A DNA stretch of 64,000 bases from JALYNX01 sp963780755. Lineage in GTDB: Bacteria > Actinomycetota > Acidimicrobiia > Spongiisociales > ZC4RG35. Where the stretch lies: positions 682,001-746,000 of the forward strand of contig CAWACX010000001.1 in the NCBI GenBank assembly GCA_963780755.1, read 5' to 3'. The translations under genes were made by a program, and so were the position numbers. Below are positions 26,808-36,284 of this stretch, in pieces; within the stretch, counting starts at the first letter, position 1, and each line of letters opens with the position of its first letter. A model generated the notes under the pieces. The model was not told where the DNA came from, ran no database searches, and saw only the letters and a program-made list of their open reading frames with translations.

Positions 26808-27037
26808 ATGGCTGGAGAGGTCATGCCCGACAACGCCGACTACGACAACGGCAACCCGAAGCACCGTGGCTTCACGCTCGACTCCACAATGCACGGGGTC
26901 TGGAGTTCTACCGCAGGGACGGGAGCCTGATGCGCAGCGGCGAGTTCGATCGCGGCCGACAGGTTGGGGCCTGGCGCACGTTCGATCGAGCCGGCGAAGT
27001 CGTGAAGGAGACCGTCTTCCCGTCGCCTGAGGACTGA
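26808..27037 (+). CDS. Small MORN/YwqK-like repeat protein, frameshifted near 26903
   Basis: The only gene on the plus strand in the first 43 kb. Frame 1 reads MPDNADYDNGNPKHRGFTLD then STMHGVW; the second frame continues EFYRRDGSLMRSGEFDRG and ends TVFPSPED with TGA at 27035-27037. One missing G at 26901-26904 (TGGGAG read as TGGAG) would join them into about 71-76 aa. The pattern G-x-W-x-F-Y-x-x-D-G-x-x-x-x-G-x-x-x-x-G-x-x-x-G-x-W is that of MORN_2/YwqK repeats. The start is either ATG 26808 (leaderless, 6 nt after a TACCCT -10) or ATG 26823 (GGAGAGG upstream). Function unknown. Confidence 0.55.
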
Positions 27038-27051
27038 TAACCGACCCTCGC

Positions 27052-27705
27052 TCAGCGGTCCTCCCACTCGAAGCGGAACGGGTTCGTCTTTCGTTCCCGT
27101 CCGATGGTGGTCTCCGGGCCATGTCCGGGCAGGACTCGGACCCCGTCGTCGAGGGTCATGACACGCTCCCGCATCGACCGAAACAGGGCGTCACCGTCCC
27201 CGTAGGGGAAGTCGAATCTGCCGATTGACCCGGCGAAAAGCTGATCGCCAGAGAACAGAGTCTCCTGTTCGGCCAGCAAGAAACAGCAATGGCCCGGCGT
27301 ATGACCGGGCGTATGCCGCACCTCGAGGTCGAAGCCGGCGAGTGACAGCCTCTGACCATCACTGAGCCTCTCGAATCGAGGTGGTACCTCGTATGACCCG
27401 GGCGGCGTCAATCCCCACATCGACCTGAGCTGCTCCTCGGGATGAAGGGTGAGGAAGTCGTCGTCAGGGTGCACGGAGACCGCAGCGCCTGTAGTACCGG
27501 CCAGCGCCCCGCTCCCCCCGCTGTGGTCGACATGACCATGGGTGAGGAGAATCCCCTCCACCGCTAAATCGTGCTCCGCGAGAACAGCCCCGATCTTCTC
27601 GGGCTCGGGCGGAGCGTCGATGAGCACCGCCATCCCCCCAGGGCCATCGGCAATGACGTAGGCATTGGTGTCCGCCAGCCAGGCGGGGACGCGAAGTACA
27701 AGCAC
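27052..27705 (-). CDS. MBL-fold hydrolase, glyoxalase II-like
   Basis: Metallo-beta-lactamase-fold hydrolase. 217 aa with metal motif THGHVDHSGG at about residue 56, second-site ligands HTPGHTPGH and SGDQLF, and the final GHGPETT. Similar in length and place to M. tuberculosis Rv2581c (glyoxalase II-like, next to relA and hisS). The substrate may be a thioester but is not predictable. GTG start 2 bp after the relA stop. Confidence 0.88.
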   Translation of the reverse strand: MLVLRVPAWLADTNAYVIADGPGGMAVLIDAPPEPEKIGAVLAEHDLAVEGILLTHGHVDHSGGSGALAGTTGAAVSVHPDDDFLTLHPEEQLRSMWGLTPPGSYEVPPRFERLSDGQRLSLAGFDLEVRHTPGHTPGHCCFLLAEQETLFSGDQLFAGSIGRFDFPYGDGDALFRSMRERVMTLDDGVRVLPGHGPETTIGRERKTNPFRFEWEDR

Positions 27706-27707
27706 CG

Positions 27708-29885
27708 CTACGAAGCGGGGTCGTTGGCGAGTCGGAACGCAGAGAAGACGCCGTCCACGCCCCGCAGGTCGGTGAGCAGCTTGGGAAGCTGCCCCGGGTC
27801 AGAGAGCTCGACTTCATAACGAAGCACGGCCACCCGATCGGCCCGGGAGTTCGTCGACGAGGCGGTGATGTTGCCTCCCGTGTCACTGACCACGGTGGTC
27901 ACGTCCTTGAGCAGCCGGGTCCTGTCCAGGGCCTCGACCTGGATCCAGACCACGAAGGCACCACTGAGGCCCGCCGGCCAGGAGACGTCGACCGAGCGCT
28001 CACGCCGCTCGACCAGGGACGAGACGTTGGTGCAATCGGCGCGGTGCACCGAAACCCCTCGGCCCACTGTCACATAGCCCACGATCGGGTCGCCGGGCAC
28101 CGGGGAGCAGCACCGCGCCAGGTGGACCAGCATGTCGTCCTGGCCCTCGACGACCACATGGGCGCCATCCAGAGGACGACGGCGGCGGGGAAGGAACAGG
28201 TCGTCGTCGGTCTCGGGGGCAAGGATCCGGTGGAGTCGGGCGGAGAGCGAGTCGATGGACACATTGCCCTCGGCCAGCCCGACCTGGAGCGACTCGATGT
28301 CGTTGTGCCCCAGTTCCTGGGCGATCGAGCTCAGGTAGCGGTCGCGCTCCGCGGCGCTGAGATCCGCGGCCTCCTTCTTGAGGAGAGCCTGGATCATGTC
28401 CCGGCCCTCGGTCAGGGCCTCGTCACGGCGCTCCTTGGTGAACCATTGCTTGATCTTCGACTTCGCCCGCCCGGTGCGGGCAAACCCGAGCCAGTCACGG
28501 CTGGGCCCGGCATCCATGGCCTTGGAGGTGAGGACCTCGACGATGTCTCCCGACTGGAGGCGGGTGGAAAGAGGGACCAGCCTCCCGTTGACCTTGGCTC
28601 CGACGCAGCGGTGGCCGACCTCGGTGTGGACCGAATATGCGAAGTCGATGGGCGTCGCCCCGGCCGGCAGCGACTTGGCATCGCCTCCGGGTGTCAACAC
28701 GAACACCTCGTCCTGGTAAAGGTCGAGCTTGAGATTGGCCAGGAACTCCTCGGGGTCCTCGTCCGCGCTCCAGGCGGCAACCTCCATGGCCGGCACCCGG
28801 GTCGTCTCCCCCTCCTTGTACCGCCAATGGGCTGCGATCCCGGCCTCGGCCCGCTGGTGCATGTCCTCAGTTCGGATCTGGATCTCCAACGGCTTGCCCC
28901 CGGGCCCGATCACGGTGGTGTGAAGCGACTGGTAGAGGTTGATCTTGGGCATCGCGATGTAGTCCTTGAAGCGTCCTGCCACCGGGACCCAGTGACTGTG
29001 GATCAGGCCCAACGCGGCGTAACAGTCCCTCGTAGACCCGATCACCACCCGGATGCCGATCAGGTCGTGGATGTCCTCGAAGGGCCGGTTCTGCTCCATC
29101 ATCTTCCGATATATCGAGTACTGGTGCTTGGGGCGCCCGGTGACTTCGGCATGGATCCCGGCGTCAGCCAGGATCCCGGTCAACTCCCCGACCATCTTCT
29201 CGATGAACGCCTCCCGCTCCGGCGCCCGCTCGGCGAGCTTGGCCTCGATCTCGGCGTTGGGGCCTGGGTAGAGGATCGCAAAGCAGCGGTCCTCGAACTC
29301 ATGCTTGATCTCCTCGATTCCGAGTCGATGGGCGAGCGGGGCGTAGACGTCGAGCGTCTCCCGGGCCACCCGGCGCTGCTTGTCCTCCCGGAGGGCGCCC
29401 ACCGTGCGCATGTTGTGCAAGCGGTCGAAGAGCTTGATCAGGAGCACCCGGACGTCCTGGGCCATCGCCACCACCATCTTGCGGATCGTGGCTGCCTGCG
29501 CTTGCTCTCGACTGGCGAACCGGACCCGGTCCAACTTGGTGACACCGTCGATCAAGGTGGCTATCTCGGGGCCGAACTGCGACGCGATCTCGTTCAACGT
29601 GACCGGCGTGTCCTCCACAGTGTCATGGAGGAAGGCGGCGGCCACCGTGGGAGCATCCAGCCCGAACTCGGCAAGCAGCAGCGCCACCATGGCGGGATGG
29701 GTGATGTAGGGGTCTCCGGTCTTCCTCAGTTGCCCTTCGTGGGCCTTGTCGGCGACCTCGTACGCCCGTCGCAGCACCTCGAAGTCGCCCTCAGGATGAC
29801 TCGCCTGGAAGGCATCGAGCACATCGGCCAGCGTGGCCGTGCGCTTCTCAGTCGTATCTGACCAGCGCATGAAGAGGGACGCCAT
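27708..29885 (-). CDS. relA: Bifunctional (p)ppGpp synthetase/hydrolase
   Basis: RSH stringent-response enzyme. 725 aa: HD hydrolase with FLHDTVEDT and LFDRLHNMRT intact; synthetase with RFKDYIAMPKINLYQSLHT; TGS domain with VFVLTPGGDAKSLPAGATP; zinc-finger region with ARCCSPVPGDPIVGYVT; C-terminal ACT domain. Both catalytic halves look functional. The N-terminus is uncertain: ATG 29885 (MASLFMRW) or ATG 29870 (MRWSDTTEK); both lie inside the 3' end of apt and neither has a clear SD. Confidence 0.95.
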   Translation of the reverse strand: MASLFMRWSDTTEKRTATLADVLDAFQASHPEGDFEVLRRAYEVADKAHEGQLRKTGDPYITHPAMVALLLAEFGLDAPTVAAAFLHDTVEDTPVTLNEIASQFGPEIATLIDGVTKLDRVRFASREQAQAATIRKMVVAMAQDVRVLLIKLFDRLHNMRTVGALREDKQRRVARETLDVYAPLAHRLGIEEIKHEFEDRCFAILYPGPNAEIEAKLAERAPEREAFIEKMVGELTGILADAGIHAEVTGRPKHQYSIYRKMMEQNRPFEDIHDLIGIRVVIGSTRDCYAALGLIHSHWVPVAGRFKDYIAMPKINLYQSLHTTVIGPGGKPLEIQIRTEDMHQRAEAGIAAHWRYKEGETTRVPAMEVAAWSADEDPEEFLANLKLDLYQDEVFVLTPGGDAKSLPAGATPIDFAYSVHTEVGHRCVGAKVNGRLVPLSTRLQSGDIVEVLTSKAMDAGPSRDWLGFARTGRAKSKIKQWFTKERRDEALTEGRDMIQALLKKEAADLSAAERDRYLSSIAQELGHNDIESLQVGLAEGNVSIDSLSARLHRILAPETDDDLFLPRRRRPLDGAHVVVEGQDDMLVHLARCCSPVPGDPIVGYVTVGRGVSVHRADCTNVSSLVERRERSVDVSWPAGLSGAFVVWIQVEALDRTRLLKDVTTVVSDTGGNITASSTNSRADRVAVLRYEVELSDPGQLPKLLTDLRGVDGVFSAFRLANDPAS

Positions 29886-30366
29886 TCAGGGCATCGGCAC
29901 CGTTGAGAAATGCGAGCTCGATGAACACGGAGATCCCCACCACATCGGCGCCGACGCCGGCCAGCAGCCGGATCGAGGCGGACGCCGTTCCCCCGGTGGC
30001 GATGACGTCATCAACGATCAGAACCCGCTCCCCCGGCCGTGCCGCGTCGACATGGATTTCGAGGGCGTCGGTCCCATATTCGAGGGTGTAGTCCTCACGG
30101 ACGGTGTCAAACGGCAGTTTGCCCGGCTTCCGCACCGGGATGAACCCCGCACCCAGGCGGTCGGCGATCGGGGTGGCGAGTGTGAACCCCCTGGCCTCGA
30201 TGCCTGCCACCTTGGTCACACCCGCATCCAGATACGGCTCGGCCATGGCATCCACAAGCGTCCGAAGCGCCGCAGCGTCGGCGAGAACCGGTGTGATGTC
30301 TTTGAAGACGACACCGGGCTCGGGGAAGTCCGGGATGTCGCGGATCAAGTCGGTGAGCTGTTGCAC
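29848..30366 (-). CDS. apt: Adenine phosphoribosyltransferase
   Basis: Purine salvage, adenine + PRPP to AMP. 172 aa, with the PRPP motif VLIVDDVIATGGTASASIRL and the N-terminal IRDIPDFPEPGVVFKDITP typical of Apt. GTG start at 30366. Position between secF and relA is conserved in actinobacteria. Confidence 0.95.
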   Translation of the reverse strand: MQQLTDLIRDIPDFPEPGVVFKDITPVLADAAALRTLVDAMAEPYLDAGVTKVAGIEARGFTLATPIADRLGAGFIPVRKPGKLPFDTVREDYTLEYGTDALEIHVDAARPGERVLIVDDVIATGGTASASIRLLAGVGADVVGISVFIELAFLNGADALNGVPLHALVRYD

Positions 30367-30387
30367 GGAACAGAGTCTACGGGCGGA

Positions 30388-31356
30388 TCAGTTCCTCTTC
30401 GCTTTGCTCCGCCGGGACACCTTTTCCGCCCTTTCGATCCAGAAGTCTTCCTTTTCCTTCCACACCGCCAGCAGCGGTGCTGCCACGAATATCGATGAGT
30501 AGGTGCTGGCCGCAAGGCCGACGAAGAGCGCAAGGGCGAACTCCGTCAATGCCGGCCCGCCCAGGATCACCGATCCCACGATGAGGATGCTTCCCACCGG
30601 TATCAGCGAGGTCAGCGAAGTGAACAGGGAGCGGGCCAAGACCTGGTTGAGGGCCAAGTTCACGATCTCGGTATAGGTCTTGTCCTCTTCAGTCTCCACC
30701 AACTCGTCGACCTTGTCGAAGACGACCACCCCGTCGTAGAGCGAGTAACCGAGGATGGTGAGGATGGCGACCACGGTGGCCGGGGTGACGACGAAACCGA
30801 GAATCGAGTACACCCCGACAGTGATTATCACGTCGTGGAGCAGGGCCGCGATCGCGGTCATCGCCATCTTGAACTCGAGGCGCCAGGTGATGAAGAGGAT
30901 CACTGCCCCCAGGAACACCCCCAGGGCAAGGAGGGCGCGTTGGGCAACCAGCGCCCCGAAACTGGGGCCAACGGCCTCGAGGGAGATCTCGGAGCGCTCG
31001 GCGCCGGTGACCTCGGCGATGGCATCGACCACTTCGCTCTCCTGGCCGCTGTCCAACGCCTCGGTGGTGACCCGAACGGTGGCGCCATCGTCGAACAATT
31101 GGATCGTGGGGCTGGACACCCCGACGGCACTCAGCGCGTCACGGATCTCGGGCACGTCGGCGCCCGCCGGGTTCGGGGCCTGGATGCCGAGGCCTCCGAC
31201 GAACTCGATTCCCAGGTTCAGCTGGCGAACCGCGAGGCTGCCCAGGCTGATGACGATCAGGACCGCGGAGATGATGTACCAGCGACGTCGCAGCCCGACG
31301 AAGTCGATGGTGGTCTCACCGCGATCGAGGCGGCGGAAGAACGAGGTGTCGCTCAT
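30388..31356 (-). CDS. secF: Preprotein translocase subunit SecF
   Basis: Proton-driven membrane partner of SecYEG with SecD. 322 aa from ATG 31356 (MSDTSFFRRLDRGE). One N-terminal transmembrane helix (WYIISAVLIVISLGSLAV), an extracytoplasmic domain with NLGIEFVGGLGI, and five C-terminal helices including ITVGVYSILGFVVTPATV and the signature LGYSLYDGVVVFDKVDE. C-terminal tail basic. ATGA overlap with secD. Confidence 0.95.
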   Translation of the reverse strand: MSDTSFFRRLDRGETTIDFVGLRRRWYIISAVLIVISLGSLAVRQLNLGIEFVGGLGIQAPNPAGADVPEIRDALSAVGVSSPTIQLFDDGATVRVTTEALDSGQESEVVDAIAEVTGAERSEISLEAVGPSFGALVAQRALLALGVFLGAVILFITWRLEFKMAMTAIAALLHDVIITVGVYSILGFVVTPATVVAILTILGYSLYDGVVVFDKVDELVETEEDKTYTEIVNLALNQVLARSLFTSLTSLIPVGSILIVGSVILGGPALTEFALALFVGLAASTYSSIFVAAPLLAVWKEKEDFWIERAEKVSRRSKAKRN

Positions 31357-32759
31357 CGCGCCGCCTTGGCGATGCTGAACCAACCCTGGCTCCCGAGCCG
31401 GGTGTCGGCAAGCAGCGCCGCAGCCCGTCGCGTGTAGAGGCGGGCCACGATCAGGTCGAGCACGGTCCCGATGCCAAGTGAGATGGCGAAGCCCTTGACC
31501 GCACCCACTGCGAGGGCCCAGAGCAGGACGGCGCCAAGCAGGCTGACCGTGTTGGCGGTGAGCATCGTCCTGAATGCGATACGGAACCCGTCCGCTGTCG
31601 CCTCCTCAACGGCGAACCCCTGGCGCAGCTTCTCCTTGATCCGCTCGAAGTAGACGATGTAGGTGTCAGCGGTGATCCCGATCGAGACGATGATCCCGGT
31701 GATCCCGGCGAGGGTGAGCGTCAAGCCGACCCACTCCCCGAAGAGGCCGAAAATCGATATCAGCAGGGCGGCGAACACCGTGAGTCCGACCACCGCTACC
31801 AGGCCCAGAGCCCGATAAGCGAGCAGGAGCACGACGGCGACCACGGCGATCCCGAGGAGGCCGGCGATGACCCCCGCCTGCAGCGAGTCGGCGCCCAAGG
31901 TCCCCGAGACTTTGCGCACCGCGGAGACCTCGAAGTCGACGGGAAGGGATCCGTAGCGGAGGACGATCGCCAACTCATTGGCCTCCTCCTGCGCATCGTC
32001 TCCCTGGCCCAAGGTGATCTGGGCCTGCCCACCGGTGATACCTGTCTCCGGCGAAACGTCGGGGTTCACCGCCGGAGCCGCCACGATGGCGCTGTCGAGG
32101 GCGATGGCGATCTGCCTTCTCGGGTCCCCGATCGGGTAGGAGGCAGCCTCCGCAGTCATCTCGGCAAAGGCATCTGCCCCATCCGAGGTGAGGTCGAGGC
32201 TGACCGCCCAAACCGCCGATGTGGGGTCGAAGACCGGTACTGCATCGGCCACGTCGTCACCCTCGAGGCCCGCTGGGCCGACTTCCAGGACCTCGGGCAC
32301 CGCCTCGTACAGCAACCAAGAGTCGGCTGTGAGGTCGTCATCGATGGTGAGGCCGGTCTCGTCGTCGATGTTCTCGGTGCCGGACCCGGCGAGAGGGCCG
32401 GTGGTGCCAGGCGCCGAGGCCAGGACCGGTCGGAAGGCGAGGACCCCGGTCTGGCCGACTGCATCTATGGCGCGCTGCTCGTCCTCCACGCCAGGAAGCT
32501 GGACGATGACGGTGTTCTCCCCCTCGACCTGGATGTCTGGCTCCTGCACCGCCCCGATCTCCTCGATGCGGCGGGCCATGATCTCGGTCGCCACCTCGAG
32601 CAACTCGGGATCGGTGCCTTCCGGCGCGGTCAGCACCACCGCGGTGCCCCCCTGGAGGTCGAGGCCCAGTATGGGCGTCAGACCCGCATAGATGATGGCG
32701 GCGAGGCCTCCCCAGGCGACGAGGAGCACCAACAAGAGGACGACGAGCCTGCGGCTCAT
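31353..32759 (-). CDS. secD: Preprotein translocase subunit SecD
   Basis: Large RND-family subunit of the Sec accessory complex. 468 aa: N-terminal membrane helix (VVLLLVLLVAWGGLAAIIYA), LGLDLQGGTAVVLTA, a P1 head domain in the middle, and the C-terminal helices with GITGIIVSIGITADTYIVYF. The head contains a low-complexity acidic stretch (about 130-160) that appears lineage-specific. Transcribed with yajC and secF. Confidence 0.95.
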   Translation of the reverse strand: MSRRLVVLLLVLLVAWGGLAAIIYAGLTPILGLDLQGGTAVVLTAPEGTDPELLEVATEIMARRIEEIGAVQEPDIQVEGENTVIVQLPGVEDEQRAIDAVGQTGVLAFRPVLASAPGTTGPLAGSGTENIDDETGLTIDDDLTADSWLLYEAVPEVLEVGPAGLEGDDVADAVPVFDPTSAVWAVSLDLTSDGADAFAEMTAEAASYPIGDPRRQIAIALDSAIVAAPAVNPDVSPETGITGGQAQITLGQGDDAQEEANELAIVLRYGSLPVDFEVSAVRKVSGTLGADSLQAGVIAGLLGIAVVAVVLLLAYRALGLVAVVGLTVFAALLISIFGLFGEWVGLTLTLAGITGIIVSIGITADTYIVYFERIKEKLRQGFAVEEATADGFRIAFRTMLTANTVSLLGAVLLWALAVGAVKGFAISLGIGTVLDLIVARLYTRRAAALLADTRLGSQGWFSIAKAAR

Positions 32760-32772
32760 CGCGCGGCGCTTC

Positions 32773-33081
32773 TCAGGTGGTTTCCTCCCCTACCCGAGAG
32801 CCGATGGCACGCCTGGAGACACGGATCTTTCCTTCCTCCACTGCGAGCACCACGCTGTCATCGTCGATCGACACCACGCGCCCGTGGATGCCGCCGATGG
32901 TGCGGACTTCCTGCCCCGGGCCGAGCGACTCGGAAAGCGCCGCCTGCTCTTTGGACCGCTTGCGCTGGGGGCGAATGATGAAGAGATAAAAGACGACGAC
33001 CATGAGGCCGAGAAACACCAGCGAGGAGAGGCCACCGCCGGCGGCGGGGGCGGCTTCGGTGGCGAAAACGACGTGGGTCAC
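32773..33081 (-). CDS. yajC: Preprotein translocase subunit YajC
   Basis: Small single-helix accessory subunit of SecDF. 102 aa: membrane helix SLVFLGLMVVVFYLFIIRPQ, the invariant RPQRKR after it, then the cytosolic GxxVRTIGGIHGRVVSIDDD domain. GTG start at 33081 with SD GGAGG seven to eight bases upstream. That SD can pair with an upstream CCTCCG (see findings). Confidence 0.94.
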   Translation of the reverse strand: MTHVVFATEAAPAAGGGLSSLVFLGLMVVVFYLFIIRPQRKRSKEQAALSESLGPGQEVRTIGGIHGRVVSIDDDSVVLAVEEGKIRVSRRAIGSRVGEETT

Positions 33082-33135
33082 AAGATCCTCCGAATGGGTG
33101 GAACCGACCGGCGGAGGTTAGGCAATGGCCGCGGA

Positions 33136-34251
33136 TTACGGCGAACCATCGCGACGCTTGTCGAGGGTCTCTCCGAGGTACTCCTCGAAGCGGCCGCCTT
33201 CTATCGCCACTCGGGCCCCGCTGATGACTCCCAGCGTGTATTGGAGGTTGTGGATGGAGAGGAGCCGGTGCGCCGAAATCTCGTTCATCCGCACCAGATG
33301 ACGAAGGTAGGCCCGGGAGTATCCGACGCAGGCCAGACATTCGCATTCCGGGTCGAGAGGGCCGGGATCGGTCTCGTAACTTGCCTGCCGGAGGTTGTAG
33401 TCGCCCGTGGAAGCCAGCACCCGGCCGTGGCGGGCGAGACGGGTCGGGATCACGCAGTCGAACAGGTCAGCGCCCCTGGATATGGCGGCCAGTAGCCCTT
33501 CGGTGTCGCCGAGCCCCATGACGTACCTCGGCTTGCCGTCGGGGAGGCCGGAAAAGGCGGCCTCCATGGCAAGGTCACGCTCCTCGGGGCTCTCACCGAC
33601 AGAGAGACCCCCTATCCCGAACCCGGGGAAACCGAGCAGGGCGGTCTGCTCCGCGCTCTCCACCCGGAGGTCGGGGTCGACGCCGCCCTGGACGATTCCG
33701 TACAGGGCCTGGTCACTGCGGTTGTGAGCGGCGAGGCAGCGCTCGGCCCACCTCAGGGTGCGTCGCATCTCAGCCTCGACCACGTCCCGCTCGGCGGGCA
33801 ACCCGACACAGACATCGAGCGCCATCGCGATGTCGGCGCCCAGAGACTGCTGGACCCCAATCGCGTCCTCCGGGGTCAGAGACACCGTCGACCCGTCGTA
33901 GACCGATCGGAAGGCCGCTCCGTCTTCCTCGACCTTCGGGCCGAGGGAAAAGATCTGGTACCCACCCGAGTCGGTCAGGATCGGCCGGTCCCAATTCATG
34001 AACGCGTGGAGACCACCCATCTCCTCCACGACCCGCGCTCCCGGCCGGAGCATCAGGTGATAGGTGTTGGCGAGCACGATTTCGGCCCCGACCCCGATCA
34101 GGTCTGTGGCGTCGACGGCCTTGACCGCCGCCCTGGTGCCCACGGCCATGAACGCTGGAGTGCTCACCGCGCCATGCGGTGTTTGCAGCGATCCGGTGCG
34201 TGCCGCCCCATCCGCTGCGGTCTCCTGCCAGGTCACGGGATCCGCGGTCAT
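33136..34251 (-). CDS. tgt: Queuine/preQ1 tRNA-guanine transglycosylase
   Basis: Exchanges G34 of GUN-anticodon tRNAs for preQ1. 371 aa from ATG 34251. Active site DSGGYQIFSLG, nucleophile region LFDCVIPTRLARHG, and zinc ligands CECLACVGYSRAYLRHL. ATGA overlap with queA, so the two queuosine steps are coupled. The longer upstream open frame lies inside queA. Confidence 0.96.
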   Translation of the reverse strand: MTADPVTWQETAADGAARTGSLQTPHGAVSTPAFMAVGTRAAVKAVDATDLIGVGAEIVLANTYHLMLRPGARVVEEMGGLHAFMNWDRPILTDSGGYQIFSLGPKVEEDGAAFRSVYDGSTVSLTPEDAIGVQQSLGADIAMALDVCVGLPAERDVVEAEMRRTLRWAERCLAAHNRSDQALYGIVQGGVDPDLRVESAEQTALLGFPGFGIGGLSVGESPEERDLAMEAAFSGLPDGKPRYVMGLGDTEGLLAAISRGADLFDCVIPTRLARHGRVLASTGDYNLRQASYETDPGPLDPECECLACVGYSRAYLRHLVRMNEISAHRLLSIHNLQYTLGVISGARVAIEGGRFEEYLGETLDKRRDGSP

Positions 34252-35255
34252 CGCCGTTCCGCCAGCATCGCATCGCCGAAAGAGAGGAAGCGGTAGCCGC
34301 GGTCCATTGCGGTGTCGTATGCCACCCGCCACCGCTCACCCATGAAGGCCGCGACCAACACCACCAGCGTCGAGCCGGGGACGTGGAAATTGGTGACCAG
34401 GAGGTCGACTACCCGAAACCGGGAACCGGGCCGCAAGAACAGGTCCGTATCCACGGCTCCGGCCTTTAACTCACCATCGGGGTCTACCAGCGACTCGAGC
34501 GCCCGGACCACGGTTGTGCCGACGGCGACCACCCTCCCCCCTCGCTCCCGGGCCGCCGCGACTGCGGCGACCGTGTCCTCGGTGACGGAGCACCATTCCC
34601 GGTGCATGCGATGGTCCTCGATGGAGGCTTCGGTGATCGGGCGGAAGGTGTCGATCCCCACGTGGAGGTCGACCGAAGCGATCTGGATTCCCCTCGCTTC
34701 GAGTCCCTTCACTACCTCATCGGTGAAATGAAGCCCGGCGGTGGGCGCTGCGGCCGAGCCCGGCTTCCTGGCGAACATCGTCTGATAACGCTCGGAGTCG
34801 GTCAGGGATCCCTTGAAGTATGGAGGGAGGGGAATCGTGCCGGCAGCAGCGATCGCCGACTCCACGTCGTCCGACTCGAGTTCGACCACGACCACGCCTG
34901 CATCGGGCCCGGAAACGATGGTCGCCTCGATGCCGGGGAACTCGAGCCGGGTGCCAGTGCGCAGCCGCCGGGACGGTCGAGCCATGGCCTCCCATCTCCC
35001 GTCCGCCAATTCGTCGAGCAGGAGGAGCTCCACTTCGCCACCGGTCCGGGATTTGACGCCGAACAGTCGCGCCGCCCTCACCCTGGTGTCGTTGACCACC
35101 ACCAGGTCACCGGCCTCCAGCAGTTCAGGCAGCTCGAGGAAGCGATGGTCGCTGAGGTCCCGGGTATCGAGCAGCCGGGACGCGTGCCGAGGCTCGATGG
35201 CTTCCTGGGCGATGGCGGAGTCGGGCAGCTCGTACTGGAACTCTTCGACCCGCAT
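34248..35255 (-). CDS. queA: S-adenosylmethionine:tRNA ribosyltransferase-isomerase
   Basis: Adds the epoxycyclopentane moiety from SAM onto preQ1-tRNA. 335 aa. Signatures FQYELPDSAIAQ, VVVNDTRVRAARL, AAPTAGLHFT, VDLHVGIDTFRPI and TNFHVPGSTLVVLVAAFMG. With tgt this implies de novo queuosine use (through preQ1) rather than queuine salvage alone. The queuosine precursor genes are not in the window. Confidence 0.96.
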   Translation of the reverse strand: MRVEEFQYELPDSAIAQEAIEPRHASRLLDTRDLSDHRFLELPELLEAGDLVVVNDTRVRAARLFGVKSRTGGEVELLLLDELADGRWEAMARPSRRLRTGTRLEFPGIEATIVSGPDAGVVVVELESDDVESAIAAAGTIPLPPYFKGSLTDSERYQTMFARKPGSAAAPTAGLHFTDEVVKGLEARGIQIASVDLHVGIDTFRPITEASIEDHRMHREWCSVTEDTVAAVAAARERGGRVVAVGTTVVRALESLVDPDGELKAGAVDTDLFLRPGSRFRVVDLLVTNFHVPGSTLVVLVAAFMGERWRVAYDTAMDRGYRFLSFGDAMLAERR

Positions 35256-35268
35256 CAGGGCCAGCAGG

Positions 35269-36282
35269 CTAGAGCAGGGTCCCCTGAGGATCGGCTGGGG
35301 GCTCGATGCCGAGATGGGCGTACGCGCCGGCCGTGGCCATGCGACCCCGCGGAGTCCGCTTGATCAGCCCCGATAGGAGGAGGAATGGCTCGTAGGCGTC
35401 CTCGACCGTCTCCGGCTCCTCTCCCACCGCGATCGCCAGGGTGGAAAGACCTACCGGCCCGCCGCCGAACTTGAGGACTATCGACTCCAGGATCGACCGG
35501 TCGACTTTGTCCAACCCGAGGTCATCGACCTCGAAGACCCGGAGAGCCTCATCGGCCACCTCGGGATCGATCACACCTGAGGCCCGGGCCACCGCATAGT
35601 CACGAACTCTGGCCAGAAGACGGTTGGCGATCCGGGGGGTGGACCTGCTCCGCCCCGCAATGATCTCGGCGGCCTCATCCGAGATCTCGACCCCGATGAT
35701 CCCCGCCGAGCGGCGAATGATCACCGACAGCTCGCCGGCCTCGTAGTAGTCCAGCTTCTCCTCGATCCCGAACCGATCACGCAGGGGGGCGGTCACGGTC
35801 CCTTTGCGGGTTGTGGCCCCGACCAGGGTGAAACGGGGGAGGTCGAGCCGGATCGACTGAGCCGTAGGGCCTTTGCCGAGGACGATGTCGAGCTGGAAGT
35901 CCTCCATGGCCGGGTAGAGCACCTCTTCCACGGCCCGGGGGAGGCGATGGATCTCATCGATGAAGAACACGTCCCCGGTGTCGAGATTGGAGAGAATGGC
36001 GGCGAGGTCCCCGGGACGATCGAGAGCCGGGCCCGAGGTGATCCGAATCTTGACCTCGAGCTCGTGAGCGATGACTCCGGCGAGAGTGGTCTTGCCCAGG
36101 CCCGGCGGCCCGGAGAAGAGGACATGGTCCAGAGGACGCCCCTCTTTGCGCGCCGCCTCCAGAGAGATCCGGAGCCGCTCCCGAACCCGGTCCTGCCCGA
36201 CGAACTCGTCGAGTCGCTTCGGTCGAAGGGTGACCTCGTCTTCGGTTTCGATCGTCGGGTTGAGCAGGCTGTCTTCCCTCAT
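35269..36282 (-). CDS. ruvB: Holliday junction branch migration helicase RuvB
   Basis: AAA+ motor of the RuvAB branch migration complex. 337 aa: Walker A FSGPPGLGKTTL at about residue 55, Walker B VFFIDEIHRLPRAVEE, sensor 1 LVGATTRKGTVTAPLRDRFG and a C-terminal winged helix ending RTPRGRMATAGAYAHLG. Starts 2 bp after ruvA. Expected to be SOS-inducible through the LexA box at ruvC. Confidence 0.98.
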   Translation of the reverse strand: MREDSLLNPTIETEDEVTLRPKRLDEFVGQDRVRERLRISLEAARKEGRPLDHVLFSGPPGLGKTTLAGVIAHELEVKIRITSGPALDRPGDLAAILSNLDTGDVFFIDEIHRLPRAVEEVLYPAMEDFQLDIVLGKGPTAQSIRLDLPRFTLVGATTRKGTVTAPLRDRFGIEEKLDYYEAGELSVIIRRSAGIIGVEISDEAAEIIAGRSRSTPRIANRLLARVRDYAVARASGVIDPEVADEALRVFEVDDLGLDKVDRSILESIVLKFGGGPVGLSTLAIAVGEEPETVEDAYEPFLLLSGLIKRTPRGRMATAGAYAHLGIEPPADPQGTLL

Positions 36283-36284
36283 CG

